This document shows, piece by piece, positions 1 to 7,951 of a DNA stretch of 21,508 nt. A program made the translations under genes and the position numbers. The notes beneath the pieces are model-generated. The model did not search any database and was not told where the DNA came from. It saw only the letters and a program-made list of their open reading frames with translations. Each line of letters starts with the position of its first letter. The stretch's first letter is position 1. This stretch comes from a virus. Location: positions 1 to 21,508 of the IMG/VR virus record IMGVR_UViG_3300042198_000073; one strand, given 5' to 3'.

Positions 1-74
1 GTGTTTGATCCAGCAACAGCGGGGGCGTCGATTTCGGTGTAGCCACTGGTGGCACCGTTGAGTCTGAGTGTCAT
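1..74 (-). CDS. Phage fibre/tail-type structural protein, 5' end only
   Basis: Only the first 24 codons are in the window and the frame stays open to base 1. The start is well supported. ATG lies at 74-72, and a perfect GGAGGT (bases 86-81) sits 6 bases upstream, the strongest ribosome binding site in the left part of the window. The ATG overlaps the TGA of the upstream gene (ATGA), so translation is probably coupled. The visible N-terminus begins MTLRLNGATSGYTEIDAP, a motif I recall at the start of many short phage tail/fibre proteins. With the other fibre-like genes just upstream, a virion surface or fibre role is the best guess. The C-terminal part is not visible, so the function is open. 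Confidence 0.75.
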   Translation of the reverse strand, partial: MTLRLNGATSGYTEIDAPAVAGSN

Positions 75-490
75 GGGGTCACCTCCAGGGCGGCTTTGAT
101 TTCATCGGGTGTTGCAGCAGCGTCGATCTGCTCCTGCACTTGGGCGTACTTGTTGCGGATCTGCTGGCGAGCCTCTTCAGCCGCAATGGCATCAGCACCA
201 GGAATCTGCTTCATGATCACCTCGTCGTATGGCTTGAACTCTTCAGCGCGTTGCTGACGGCGGATGTCGTGACCCAGTGCCTTGCACTTCTCAAGGTCGT
301 GTTCAATGCAGCAGTCGCCCATGACCCACGCATTACGGAAGGTGCGGTCGGATGGGATGGCGTCGTCTTCCACGATTTCGTAGGCGACACCTTCGGGAAC
401 GTCCTTAGCGGCGACTTCTTCGATGCTCAGCTCACCTGTGGGATGGATAACGCTGACGCCGCCTTCTGAGTTTTGGTAGATGATTTTCAT
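71..490 (-). CDS. Conserved tail-module protein of unknown function (139 aa)
   Basis: This is a soluble, acidic 139-residue protein with no signal peptide or membrane segment. Residues 1-60 look like a small beta domain (start MKIIYQNSEGGVSVIHP, then a DRTFRNAW motif). Residues 75-139 are charged and predicted helical, including the motif EVIMKQIPG. I recall similar proteins beside fibre genes of aquatic phages, but none with a proven role. The size, position and helical end would suit a fibre assembly chaperone, which is inference only. The start ATG follows the stop of the upstream gene by 9 bases, with TGAGG overlapping that stop. The end overlaps the next start (ATGA). Confidence 0.8.
   Translation of the reverse strand: MKIIYQNSEGGVSVIHPTGELSIEEVAAKDVPEGVAYEIVEDDAIPSDRTFRNAWVMGDCCIEHDLEKCKALGHDIRRQQRAEEFKPYDEVIMKQIPGADAIAAEEARQQIRNKYAQVQEQIDAAATPDEIKAALEVTP
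81..86 (-). promoter_or_regulatory. Strong Shine-Dalgarno (GGAGGT) for the leftmost gene
   Basis: GGAGGT lies 6 bases before the ATG at 74-72 and is inside the last codons of the upstream gene. It fixes the start of the truncated leftmost gene and suggests higher translation than for its neighbours, whose sites are weaker. Confidence 0.7.
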
Positions 491-499
491 GGGGTGGCC

Positions 500-985
500 T
501 CAGCGGAAGATGGCGACGCAGACGACCAGAAAATCCTGGTTTGAGCCATCGCTGCCATTGCTGACAACGCGCACAGAACCATTACTAACTGCGCCTGCTG
601 TTCTACTAATACCAACCTTGCGATCATTGCCACCAGTTGTGTCAAACTGGCCAGACATGGTTGCTGAGTAATTCGCATCCGCCATCGCTGTCGTGAAGTT
701 CACCGTATAGTCACCCGTGCCGTTATCAGTAATGCTGCTCACATTGCCGCTAGCGCGAATAGCGACCGTCGAAGTGCCATTGAAGTTCACCCACGCCCGC
801 GCTGCATAGATCGGTGCAGAGCCTGACTGTGCGCCATCAAGTTTGGCAGCAGTGATGTTGGCGTCAGCAACCTTGGCGGTGGTGACTGCACCAGCAGCAA
901 TGTCTGCGGTGACAATCGAATCATTCGGCAACCCGCCTGCGCTGATGCCAGTGATTGTTCCAGAGCCGTTGATTGCGATTGGCAT
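500..985 (-). CDS. Short tail fibre-type protein (161 aa)
   Basis: This is probably a trimeric virion surface protein. Residues 1-55 hold imperfect repeats rich in Ala, Thr, Asp and Ile (DSIVTADIAAGAVTTAKV, then DANITAAKLDG) that are typical of the shaft segments of short phage fibres. Residues 60-161 form a beta-rich domain with the motifs ARAWVNFNG and SITDNGTGDYTVNFTTAM, seen in short fibre proteins of many environmental phages. Beta strands alternate with small residues and there are no enzymatic motifs. It lies between another fibre-like gene and the 139-residue protein, downstream of gpJ. The start ATG is 3 bases after the upstream stop. No strong ribosome binding site is seen, so translation may depend on coupling. 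Confidence 0.82.
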   Translation of the reverse strand: MPIAINGSGTITGISAGGLPNDSIVTADIAAGAVTTAKVADANITAAKLDGAQSGSAPIYAARAWVNFNGTSTVAIRASGNVSSITDNGTGDYTVNFTTAMADANYSATMSGQFDTTGGNDRKVGISRTAGAVSNGSVRVVSNGSDGSNQDFLVVCVAIFR

Positions 986-988
986 GAC

Positions 989-1570
989 TTACACCACCAC
1001 CCAAGAAGCGCCCGAGGGCACCGTAACGGTCACCCCAGCGTTGATCGTAATCGGTCCGGCCGACATGGCGTTTTTATTTGCAGTCAAAGTGTAGTTGGTA
1101 GTCACCGTCTGACCATTCTCGTAGAAGATGTCATCAGACGATCCACCCGTTGCACCGCCGCCAATGGCGCCCCAGGCGCTGGCTTTGTAGCCCTCGAACT
1201 GGTTGAGGGTGGTGTTGTACCGGATCATCCCGTTGACCGGGGTGCCGGGGCGTTGGCCGGTGGTGCCGTCCGGCAGTTCCAGTGCCGTAGTCGTGGCAAG
1301 GATAACGTTGCCGGTGAAGGTCGCACCAGCCAAAGACGCCAGGCCGAGGTTGGTGGAGGCCAGCGTGCCAACAGTTACCCAAGCCGAGTTGGCGGCATTG
1401 CGGATCTTGAGCAGGCCGGTAGTCGTATCAGGCCACCACTGGTAGGCATAGGTGGTTGTCGGCGCAGTAGCACCGCTGTTGTTGGTGGCGATTGCGGCAA
1501 GGGCACCGTTGAGGTCTGAACGGACTGCCGCCCCTGTGCCGTTGGATATGACGTAATCGTGCTGAGCCAC
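989..1570 (-). CDS. Short tail fibre-type protein (193 aa), GTG start
   Basis: The N-terminal half carries a block I recall from phage tail fibre proteins: MAQHDYVISNGTGAAVRSDL near the start and TTYAYQWWPDTTTGLLKI in the middle. Around residues 70-130 is a GATFTGNV...LPDGTTGQRPGTPVNGMIRYNT...FEGYKASAW motif, the shaft and knob linker common in fibre proteins. The last 50 residues (from about 140) are Thr/Val-rich beta structure ending in WVVV. The start is GTG at 1570-1568, preceded by AGGGGG about 10 bases upstream, and lies just after the gpJ stop. Its position suggests it decorates or extends the tail tip and contributes to host recognition. The receptor cannot be told from sequence. Confidence 0.85.
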   Translation of the reverse strand: MAQHDYVISNGTGAAVRSDLNGALAAIATNNSGATAPTTTYAYQWWPDTTTGLLKIRNAANSAWVTVGTLASTNLGLASLAGATFTGNVILATTTALELPDGTTGQRPGTPVNGMIRYNTTLNQFEGYKASAWGAIGGGATGGSSDDIFYENGQTVTTNYTLTANKNAMSAGPITINAGVTVTVPSGASWVVV

Positions 1571-1598
1571 GAATCAGGCGCCCCCTAATACAAGAAGT

Positions 1599-4500
1599 TT
1601 AGCCCTGCCGTCCATATCCGGTTGCACTCCATGTGAAGTTGCGGGTGACTGGACTACCACCGGAGTTGTAGAAGCTGATCTGGAAGCCCGTTCCGGTCAC
1701 GTTGGAGATCTGGAAGTAATCGCCGGCCTGCAGGTTTTGTGCCGTCACACCGACGCTCGGCAGGTAAGCGTTCAAGCCGCCGATGCTGGCCGTCCCAGTG
1801 AAGAACGGGTAGGGGAACGTCACGGCGGTGTTGGTGGTGCCGCTCACTGCGGCGTTGCTTTGCTCGGTCCGGCGTTGGACGGTGGCGAGGTAGCCCAGCT
1901 CATCGACAAGGATGTTTTCGGCAACGTCGTTGCTGGTCAGCGTGGTGCGGAACTGGAAGCCACGGCCACGGAAGGTGCCATTGACGAACGGCTGCCATGC
2001 GTTCCACGTCGGGGTGCCGCTCGGGTTGTCGGTGGTGCTGCGGAGTTCGAGGATGGCGTTCACCGCGTCGATCACGCCGCCGTCCCAATCGCTCCAAGCG
2101 TCCACATCAGCAAGGCGGCTGTCAATCAGGTCGCTGGGGAAGTAGCCGCGGGTGACGAAGTAGCGGCTGAAATCGATGGAGAAGGTGTTGCCGAAATCAA
2201 CGGTGGTGGCGAAGTCGTAGGTGCCGGAACTTTGAACGTCACCAATCACGTCGAACGTAACCATGGCGTCCACGTCAAGCACGGTGTCAAATAATTCCGA
2301 GCCATCCAGCGTCAGGGCGTCAAATTCGTCGCTGTAGAAGGTGTTGGTGCAAGTGCCTTGGAAGGGCGGCACGTCTTGGTCCTCGCGCCGGTTGATCAGC
2401 GTGAGCGGTGCCAGCGTGTCAGGCAGGTCGATGATGATGCTGGTTTCGCTGGCGCTCTGGCGGCCGCCGTCATCCTCGAACTTGACCAGCACCTCACCTT
2501 CCACCAGCGGGATGATGGCCTCGGTGGAGCTACCGGATTTGGCGGGAATCAGGTCAACGCTGTTGCTCCAGCTAGCCGAGCCGTCGGTCAGGTTGCTGTG
2601 GCGGATGTGGATTTTGCCGCCAACCTTCACGTCGAGGTCTACGGTTTCGTCCCAGCGCAGGCGGCCGGAGTTGGCATTGATGGCTTCAAAGCTTAGGTTT
2701 TGAACATTTCCTGGAACTGCAGTTTTACCAAGTAAGACAAACTGATCAGTGGCGATTGCACCACCCTTGTTGACGTAGTTGTACGCCTGAATTTGTACGT
2801 AAAGCGTTCCAGGATGCGTGTTGAGGATCTTGATTGACGGCGAGGTGGTGTTGACCTGCTGCCAGTTGTCGTTATCGACGCGGTATTTAACGCGAAACTC
2901 AGAAACGCGATCTTTGGGGCTGATCCAGCTAAGGGTGAAGCCGGAAAAAACGCTTTGGCCGTCTTGGTATAGATATTCAGTGCCGTCAATGCTGCTGACT
3001 GCATCGGGCGGGTCGCTGAGGTTGCTGATGTCGCGGGTGGTCAGCGTGTTGTCGCTTTCAATCGCGTTGTAAATGCTGCTGTTGTATTGCAGGGCGGTGA
3101 CGCCGTAGATGCCGTCGTCCGATTCAGCGACGTTGAGGACGCGGAATTGCTGGGATTCGATGTCGTCGGTTTGGATGAGCCAGATGGCGTTGGCGTTGGG
3201 TGCTTCGCTAAATGGGTTGCCGACCGTGATTGTGCGGTCGCTGATGGATTGGATTGGGCGGAGTTCAACGTTGCCGCTGGGCAGGATCACCGAAATGCGC
3301 GGGTTGCTAGCCGGGTTGACGGACAGGCTGCTGCTGGAATCAACCGTGATGGTGGTTGTGGTGGCAGAGCTGACGCGGCCGCTGCGACGTGTACCAGCCT
3401 TCATCGGGTCGGCAACATCAATCACCATCCCAGGGCGCAGGATGATGCCGCTGTCAATAGACACCGAGAAGGTGACGGTTTCGGTCAGGTTTTGTTCGCT
3501 CAGCAGCGCCCACTTACCAGCGCGATGCGCTTGACCTTGGCTGTAACAACCGAGGGCTTTGATGTCTTTGTTGATGATGCCGTATTTGGCTACAGCGTCT
3601 GCGTCTTCGACGTATTCGTACTCAACTTCGCCAAGAGTGTCGTAGGACTGCCAAGCAACGGTGGCGACACTGTGGCGGGCTTTTTGTGATGTGCCGCTAT
3701 AAACAAAAATGCCATCAACAACATTGCTTTGTCCGAGCAGATATTGCGAGTCGGTCGGTTTGTCTTGCTGGAGAACCAGCGAGCCGGCGCCGTAGTATGC
3801 GATGCCACGGAACAGGCTGGTCATCTCTTGGATAACGTTATAAACCTCGTCGCGGCTGTTAATCAGCAGGTTGCAAGAAAAGCGGGGTTCTAGGCCACCT
3901 TTGCCGTCGTCAACAAGGGCGTTGCAGTATTGGCTGATGGCGTAGAAGTCGTAGCGGTCAAGGCTGCTGGTGGGGATGCTGGCGCCGTAGCGGGTGTTGG
4001 TGAGCAAGTCCCACAAGCACCAGGCGGGATCGTTACACCAAGTTGCAGCGCCGAAGGTGCCATCCCAGACGCCGGAGTAGGTGACGCGACCCAGGTAAGT
4101 GGTGGTGTCAACGGTGGCGTTGCTGGGCAGTTGGATTTTTTGTCCGCGAATCAGGTATTTGCGGGTTGGAATTGAGTCAAATTGGCGGGAATCAAATCGC
4201 AGATAACAAAGGGCGCTGTTGGGATAGCGCAGTTTTTCGTCGAAGATCTCGGTGTAGCTGAACCAGTAGGTTTGGTTTTGGCGTTTGGTGCTGGATTCGT
4301 CGGCGCTGACGCGAATGACTTTGATGTCAACGGGGAACGCACCAGACAGCGGGATCATGTAATCACGCTGATAGCGGTTGCTGGTTTTGCCGCTGATTGT
4401 GTCGTCTACGACGGTTGTGTAGCCGCCGGCGTTGTACTGGACTTGGATGCGAACTTGGACACTGTGACCAACAATGTCGCCGTCGTCTTCGATAATCTGC

Positions 4501-4925
4501 AGTGATGGAACTTGCAGCGTGATGCGCACACGATCCACGTCGGAATCAGTGATGGTGCGTACAACTGGCGTGGCATTAATAACTTCGACGTTGACACCTT
4601 CTTCGCTTTCGGTGCCGATTGCGTTGCTGATGTAGCTCTGGGCTTGCGTACCAGTGCGGGTGACGACTGTGTAGCCCTCGAAATTGGCGTTGTTGGCGGC
4701 GTCGCGGACTGGTGTGCCTTCCAGATAAATGCCCTTTTCGCCGTTTTCGATGCCGTCAATTTCCCCTTCGCACAGCAGATCCAGCACACTGGCGTACTGA
4801 ACTGATTGCAGCGAGTCGTCGGCTTCTGTTGGCGTGCGGCTTGATCCACCGCCACCGCCACCGCCGCCCTTGCCGCCGCCTCCACCGCCGCCGCCTCCAC
4901 CACCAGCACCAAGAATCCGTGTCAT
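1599..4925 (-). CDS. J: Tail tip/host specificity protein, lambda gpJ family
   Basis: This 1108-residue homologue of lambda gpJ forms the central tail tip and contacts the host receptor. After a polyglycine leader (residues 6-27) it follows the gpJ pattern: TPTEADDSLQSVQYASVLDL at 31-50, a beta-rich hub domain, and the conserved block NTRYGASIPTSSLDRYDFYA around 310-329 followed by CNLLINSR. Two fibronectin III-like regions lie near 637-740 and 735-835. The C-terminal 250 residues are low in cysteine and rich in beta structure, Thr and aromatics. They do not resemble lambda's and are probably the variable, receptor-determining part. ATG overlaps the gpI stop (ATGA). Length is close to lambda gpJ (1132). 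No signal peptide or enzyme motif is visible. Confidence 0.93.
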   Translation of the reverse strand: MTRILGAGGGGGGGGGGGKGGGGGGGGSSRTPTEADDSLQSVQYASVLDLLCEGEIDGIENGEKGIYLEGTPVRDAANNANFEGYTVVTRTGTQAQSYISNAIGTESEEGVNVEVINATPVVRTITDSDVDRVRITLQVPSLQIIEDDGDIVGHSVQVRIQVQYNAGGYTTVVDDTISGKTSNRYQRDYMIPLSGAFPVDIKVIRVSADESSTKRQNQTYWFSYTEIFDEKLRYPNSALCYLRFDSRQFDSIPTRKYLIRGQKIQLPSNATVDTTTYLGRVTYSGVWDGTFGAATWCNDPAWCLWDLLTNTRYGASIPTSSLDRYDFYAISQYCNALVDDGKGGLEPRFSCNLLINSRDEVYNVIQEMTSLFRGIAYYGAGSLVLQQDKPTDSQYLLGQSNVVDGIFVYSGTSQKARHSVATVAWQSYDTLGEVEYEYVEDADAVAKYGIINKDIKALGCYSQGQAHRAGKWALLSEQNLTETVTFSVSIDSGIILRPGMVIDVADPMKAGTRRSGRVSSATTTTITVDSSSSLSVNPASNPRISVILPSGNVELRPIQSISDRTITVGNPFSEAPNANAIWLIQTDDIESQQFRVLNVAESDDGIYGVTALQYNSSIYNAIESDNTLTTRDISNLSDPPDAVSSIDGTEYLYQDGQSVFSGFTLSWISPKDRVSEFRVKYRVDNDNWQQVNTTSPSIKILNTHPGTLYVQIQAYNYVNKGGAIATDQFVLLGKTAVPGNVQNLSFEAINANSGRLRWDETVDLDVKVGGKIHIRHSNLTDGSASWSNSVDLIPAKSGSSTEAIIPLVEGEVLVKFEDDGGRQSASETSIIIDLPDTLAPLTLINRREDQDVPPFQGTCTNTFYSDEFDALTLDGSELFDTVLDVDAMVTFDVIGDVQSSGTYDFATTVDFGNTFSIDFSRYFVTRGYFPSDLIDSRLADVDAWSDWDGGVIDAVNAILELRSTTDNPSGTPTWNAWQPFVNGTFRGRGFQFRTTLTSNDVAENILVDELGYLATVQRRTEQSNAAVSGTTNTAVTFPYPFFTGTASIGGLNAYLPSVGVTAQNLQAGDYFQISNVTGTGFQISFYNSGGSPVTRNFTWSATGYGRQG
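4845..4910 (-). repeat. Polyglycine-coding tract in gpJ N-terminus
   Basis: Codons 6-27 of the gpJ-like gene encode Gly-Ala, eleven glycines, a lysine and eight glycines, using mixed GGT/GGC/GGA codons. The plus strand shows a run of (CC[GAT]) triplets. Lambda gpJ has only a short Gly/Ser/Lys-rich leader here. The tract is in frame and the codon mix is heterogeneous, which argues against a simple sequencing stutter. Confidence 0.85.
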
Positions 4926-5584
4926 ATCAGTTGGTCAACATCAAGGCCGCTGGAAAGAACAGCGGAGCCGACAAATACGCGCCCGTATGCAATAGGAACT
5001 GGCAAACCCTGCTTTGCGGTGTTGACGATGCCGGAGAATGTAAAGGACTCAAACTTTGCAGCTTCACGTCCGCGTTCTGTTACTGCTGTCGATTGAACTG
5101 GGGCGGGTGAAAGTGCTTGTGCGACGCCACCCAACACAAGAGATGCGCCTAATCCGCTGAGCGCAACGCCCAAAGTTGTTAATGCACCAGCGGTGCCTGC
5201 TGTAGCTGCTGTGGCTCCAAAAATACTGGTTGCGCCAAACAGACCAGCGCCTGGCAACAAAAACGAAAGTGCAATCAAGCCGACGCCAATACCAATTTGA
5301 CCACCCAAACCACCTGCACCGGCCAACACGGGAGTGATGCTAAAAACTTCACGTTCACTCCATGGACCGACAATTAACGCTGCATTTTGTTCAGTAATTT
5401 TTTCTTTTCCGAGGGTTACGCGATAACCAACGCCGTCTTTTTCGCTATCCAGCAGCCACTTTTCAAGGCCGGGAAAATTGACGCAAAGTGCCTTGAGGGC
5501 TTGGGCTGGCGTGTCGGCTTCAAACTGGAAGCGGCACTGGCCGAGCTTTTTGCGGAGTGCGCCGTAGACCTTAACGACTTTCAT
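4922..5584 (-). CDS. I: Tail tip assembly protein, lambda gpI family
   Basis: This 220-residue protein matches the gpI pattern. An N-terminal domain of about 85 residues (MKVVKVYGALRKKLG, then ALKALCVNFPGLEKWL) resembles the beta-grasp/ubiquitin-like fold of gpI. A long Gly/Ala-rich hydrophobic stretch follows (about 100-165), and the C-terminal tail contains PVPIAYGRVFVGSAVLSSGL. In lambda, gpI is needed to start tail tip assembly but is not found in mature virions. The hydrophobic segment looks membrane-like, although these proteins act in the cytoplasm during assembly. It overlaps K by 14 bases and J by 4 bases. The K-I-J order is the lambda order, which strengthens the call. Confidence 0.88.
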   Translation of the reverse strand: MKVVKVYGALRKKLGQCRFQFEADTPAQALKALCVNFPGLEKWLLDSEKDGVGYRVTLGKEKITEQNAALIVGPWSEREVFSITPVLAGAGGLGGQIGIGVGLIALSFLLPGAGLFGATSIFGATAATAGTAGALTTLGVALSGLGASLVLGGVAQALSPAPVQSTAVTERGREAAKFESFTFSGIVNTAKQGLPVPIAYGRVFVGSAVLSSGLDVDQLI

Positions 5585-6284
5585 GCCGCAGGACTCGGGC
5601 GGTGCTCTTCAAATAATAACCGCCGTACAGATCACGGCTACTGAGTCGGCTTTGTAGGTGGTGCAGGATCAACTGGTCGCCCAAATAGATGGCGGCGTGG
5701 TTGGGTAGCGGTGATGCAAGCTGCATCAGAATCGCATCGCCGTACTGCAGTTCTTCCAGGGGGATGGGGTAAAAGCCTTCGTTGGCGAAGTTGTCTAGGT
5801 ATAAATTCTCACCCCGCAGCCAGAACTCGTCACGGCGGTCGTAGTCGCTCAGGTTGAGGCCGAATTCGCGGTTGTACCAGTCGCGGCACAGGCTGTAACA
5901 GTCCACAATCCCGAAGACAAACTCGCGTCCCACGTAGGGGAGTTCGAAGCCGCTGGGTTCGCAGTAGCCCCACTGCTCAGTTTGCGGGTTGATGATGTGC
6001 CAGGGGAGCCCGGATTTTTCGCAGGCAACACGGTCGGCTTGGGATGGGGCGTGGTTTGTTTTGGGGTGGCTATGCACCACGGCCACGATTTCGCCCTGTT
6101 CCTCGGCGGCAACGTAGTCGGCAGGATCCAGTACAAAGTGCTCGTCTGGTGTTTCGGCCATGTTGCGGCACGGAAAATACCGCTTGCGGCCTTTGACCAC
6201 GGCGACCAAGCCGCAGGATTCCCTTGGAAATTCCGCCTTGGCGTGCTCCAGGGCAGCCTCTTGGATGGATTTGCTGAGTTTCAT
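5571..6284 (-). CDS. K: Tail tip protein, lambda gpK family: JAMM peptidase plus NlpC/P60 domain
   Basis: This is a 237-residue two-domain enzyme. Residues 1-110 are a JAB/JAMM (MPN) metallopeptidase-like domain with its zinc ligands intact: Glu22, the HSHP motif with His71 and His73, Ser81 and Asp84 in PSQADR. Residues 120-237 are an NlpC/P60 cysteine peptidase domain with the VDCYSLC motif (Cys129), NHAAIYLG (His196) and LHHL (His208/209). In lambda relatives gpK acts in tail tip assembly, and the NlpC/P60 part is thought to cut cell-wall peptides during DNA injection. All visible catalytic residues are present in both domains. ATGA overlap with L and 14-base overlap with I indicate coupled translation. 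Confidence 0.93.
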   Translation of the reverse strand: MKLSKSIQEAALEHAKAEFPRESCGLVAVVKGRKRYFPCRNMAETPDEHFVLDPADYVAAEEQGEIVAVVHSHPKTNHAPSQADRVACEKSGLPWHIINPQTEQWGYCEPSGFELPYVGREFVFGIVDCYSLCRDWYNREFGLNLSDYDRRDEFWLRGENLYLDNFANEGFYPIPLEELQYGDAILMQLASPLPNHAAIYLGDQLILHHLQSRLSSRDLYGGYYLKSTARVLRHESR

Positions 6285-7054
6285 TGGGTCAGGCCAGCGC
6301 CTGGGAAGGATCCAAAGGGCAACTCGGCGGTTTCACCGAAACGCAGCTTGCAGGAGCTGAGGCGTTTGCCGCATTTGTCCTGCGCCAGTATGCCCACCAC
6401 GTTGTCGTTGATGTCCCAGTAGTTGTTTCCGGTATAGCCGCACTCGGTGCTGCGGTATTTCCATTGGCAGATGTTTGCGATGATTTGGCGCTTGGGCAGC
6501 ATGACGCCAGCCAGATCAAATTTGCTGGCCAGTTCGAAGCTCACCGAGTCGCGGTTTTCGCTTGCCTTGCGGTCTACGTACCAAACCTCATCGGGGAATT
6601 TGGCGTTTGGATCGGCGGCAGTCTCGCCATCTAAGTATTTCTTCAGGGTGCGAATGCGTTTGACCGTGGCGCCACCAAGGTCATTGCCGGGTGTGGTGGC
6701 GTTGACCAGCAACAGCAGCGTGGTCATCGTGCCATCCAAGTTGCTGATAGTCAGCGTGGGGCGCGGCAGGGTGCCTGTGTTGCTGTATTCAAAGCCCTCG
6801 GCCTTAACGGGCAGGCGGGTGTAAGTATTGCCGTTCCAGGTGATGTTGCCGGTGACGTTGGCGTTGCAGCCGTTGTGCCAGCGGTAGGTGTCGCTGCTGC
6901 CGTGCAGGGTTGTATCCAGGGTCATCTCAAATAGTTCGATGATGGCGCTTGGATTAATTGCTTGTAATTCACTGTTTAATGCGTAATCGCTTTCGCCTAC
7001 GGCGTAGCCATAAACCCAATAGCCTTCAGCAACATAAAGGTTTTGATCGGCCAT
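6281..7054 (-). CDS. L: Tail tip protein, lambda gpL family, with [4Fe-4S] cysteine set
   Basis: This 257-residue protein matches lambda gpL. The N-terminal half is beta-rich (IIELFEMTLD, then FEYSNTGTLPRPTLTISNLDG), and the middle block FELASKFDLAGVMLPKRQI is typical. The C-terminal domain has cysteines at 196, 205, 228 and 235. These spacings (9, 23, 7) equal those I recall for the lambda gpL iron-sulphur ligands C173, C182, C205 and C212, so cluster binding is very likely. The protein is part of the tail tip between the hub and M. GAGGTG (7066-7061) lies 6 bases before the ATG and overlaps the upstream stop region. It overlaps K by 4 bases. Confidence 0.94.
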   Translation of the reverse strand: MADQNLYVAEGYWVYGYAVGESDYALNSELQAINPSAIIELFEMTLDTTLHGSSDTYRWHNGCNANVTGNITWNGNTYTRLPVKAEGFEYSNTGTLPRPTLTISNLDGTMTTLLLLVNATTPGNDLGGATVKRIRTLKKYLDGETAADPNAKFPDEVWYVDRKASENRDSVSFELASKFDLAGVMLPKRQIIANICQWKYRSTECGYTGNNYWDINDNVVGILAQDKCGKRLSSCKLRFGETAELPFGSFPGAGLTQ

Positions 7055-7067
7055 TATTTACACCTCA

Positions 7068-7556
7068 TCAAACCCATTCAAGTGAGACTGCCAAGCCGCG
7101 AACAACGGGGTCGGCAACGGCATCACCACCTTGCATGGCGACGCGGAAATAAATGTCCGTGCCAACAGCGCCAGCGGGGAGCGTGATCCAGCTTGTGACT
7201 TTTGTACCGGTAGAAGCAAGCGAAATTACATCACTGCCGCTGCCACTACCGATTGTCGTCCAAGTCGTAGTATCTGTGCTGTATTGAAGAAAAATAATGG
7301 GCGTATTAACGCTGGCCGATAAGGTGGCAACGTAACAATTTAGGCGAATTCTGTTAAATCTATTTGTCGTTGTTACCTCAAACCATGAAAAACCAGTGGA
7401 ACTGAAATCTGACAGAGCAACTGCTTGGTTAGTCAGCGTTGTGGTGCCAGCAATAAAAATAGTTTGAGACGCATTGTTCAAGTTGGTGAAGTTGGCATCC
7501 ACCTCAGCGTGGGTAAGGGGTGAACCCTTGCCGGCTCTGGTAACGATGGTGCTCAT
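7068..7556 (-). CDS. Fibre-motif structural protein inserted between M and L (162 aa)
   Basis: The N-terminus VTRAGKGSPLTHAEVDANFT is a motif found at the start of many phage fibre and tail proteins, probably an attachment or trimerisation segment. Residues 30-162 are a beta-rich, Thr/Ser/Val-rich domain with no enzyme motif, similar in style to carbohydrate-binding or jelly-roll domains, though I cannot name the family. Lambda has no gene between M and L, so this is an insertion. It has its own good ribosome binding site, AGGAG ending 7 bases before the ATG. This suggests substantial expression and a virion role, perhaps a side fibre or tail tip decoration. Function is inferred only from motif and position. 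Confidence 0.82.
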   Translation of the reverse strand: MSTIVTRAGKGSPLTHAEVDANFTNLNNASQTIFIAGTTTLTNQAVALSDFSSTGFSWFEVTTTNRFNRIRLNCYVATLSASVNTPIIFLQYSTDTTTWTTIGSGSGSDVISLASTGTKVTSWITLPAGAVGTDIYFRVAMQGGDAVADPVVRGLAVSLEWV

Positions 7557-7579
7557 GGGTGGTCTCCTGTACTAGTAGT

Positions 7580-7951
7580 TTAAGGTTCGAAAACCTGGCG
7601 GAAGGTGGCCGTAATGGTATTCACATTGGCGTAACGCAGGTCACGCGACCAATTTTCAACAACCCACTTGTAGGCCGTTGCTTCGTCCAATGGCGTCCAA
7701 TCAAAGCTGGCATTGTCAGCAGCGCGTGCATCAAAGAACGCCTCAATGGCATCGGCGTCCGTGCTGTCCTTTGCCGTCCAAGTTAGATCCCAAACGCGTG
7801 GGTTTTGATTCAACCCGTAGGTCAGTCTTTGCTCGTAGCCATCACCAAACTGCACCTTGCGGACAGCAGGTTGGCTTTTGCGTGACGCACCGAAATCAGG
7901 CGTTGTACCGCCGGTGCTGGTGCCAACCGTTGCATCGTTGAACGTAGCCAT
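7580..7951 (-). CDS. M: Minor tail protein, lambda gpM family
   Basis: This 123-residue protein has the compact gpM pattern: KVQFGDGYEQRLTYGLNQNP around 33-52, WDLTWTAKD at about 54-62, a FFDARAADNASFDWTPL block, and C-terminal ITATFRQVFEP. gpM joins the tail tip complex next to gpH and gpL. The length equals the family norm (lambda gpM 109). The ATG overlaps the tape measure stop (TAATG), so expression is coupled to the tape measure protein. Nothing odd is seen. Confidence 0.92.
   Translation of the reverse strand: MATFNDATVGTSTGGTTPDFGASRKSQPAVRKVQFGDGYEQRLTYGLNQNPRVWDLTWTAKDSTDADAIEAFFDARAADNASFDWTPLDEATAYKWVVENWSRDLRYANVNTITATFRQVFEP

Noticed and set aside
3087-3689. 200-codon plus-strand frame and others (1737-2294, 4182-4505) opposite gpJ
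   Set aside because: They lie wholly inside a recognised gpJ homologue and have no start signals or motifs.
4406-4912. 168-codon minus-strand frame overlapping the gpJ 5' end in another phase
   Set aside because: It is a low-complexity Ala/Lys/Ser/Thr shadow of the gpJ frame, and the gpJ frame carries family motifs.
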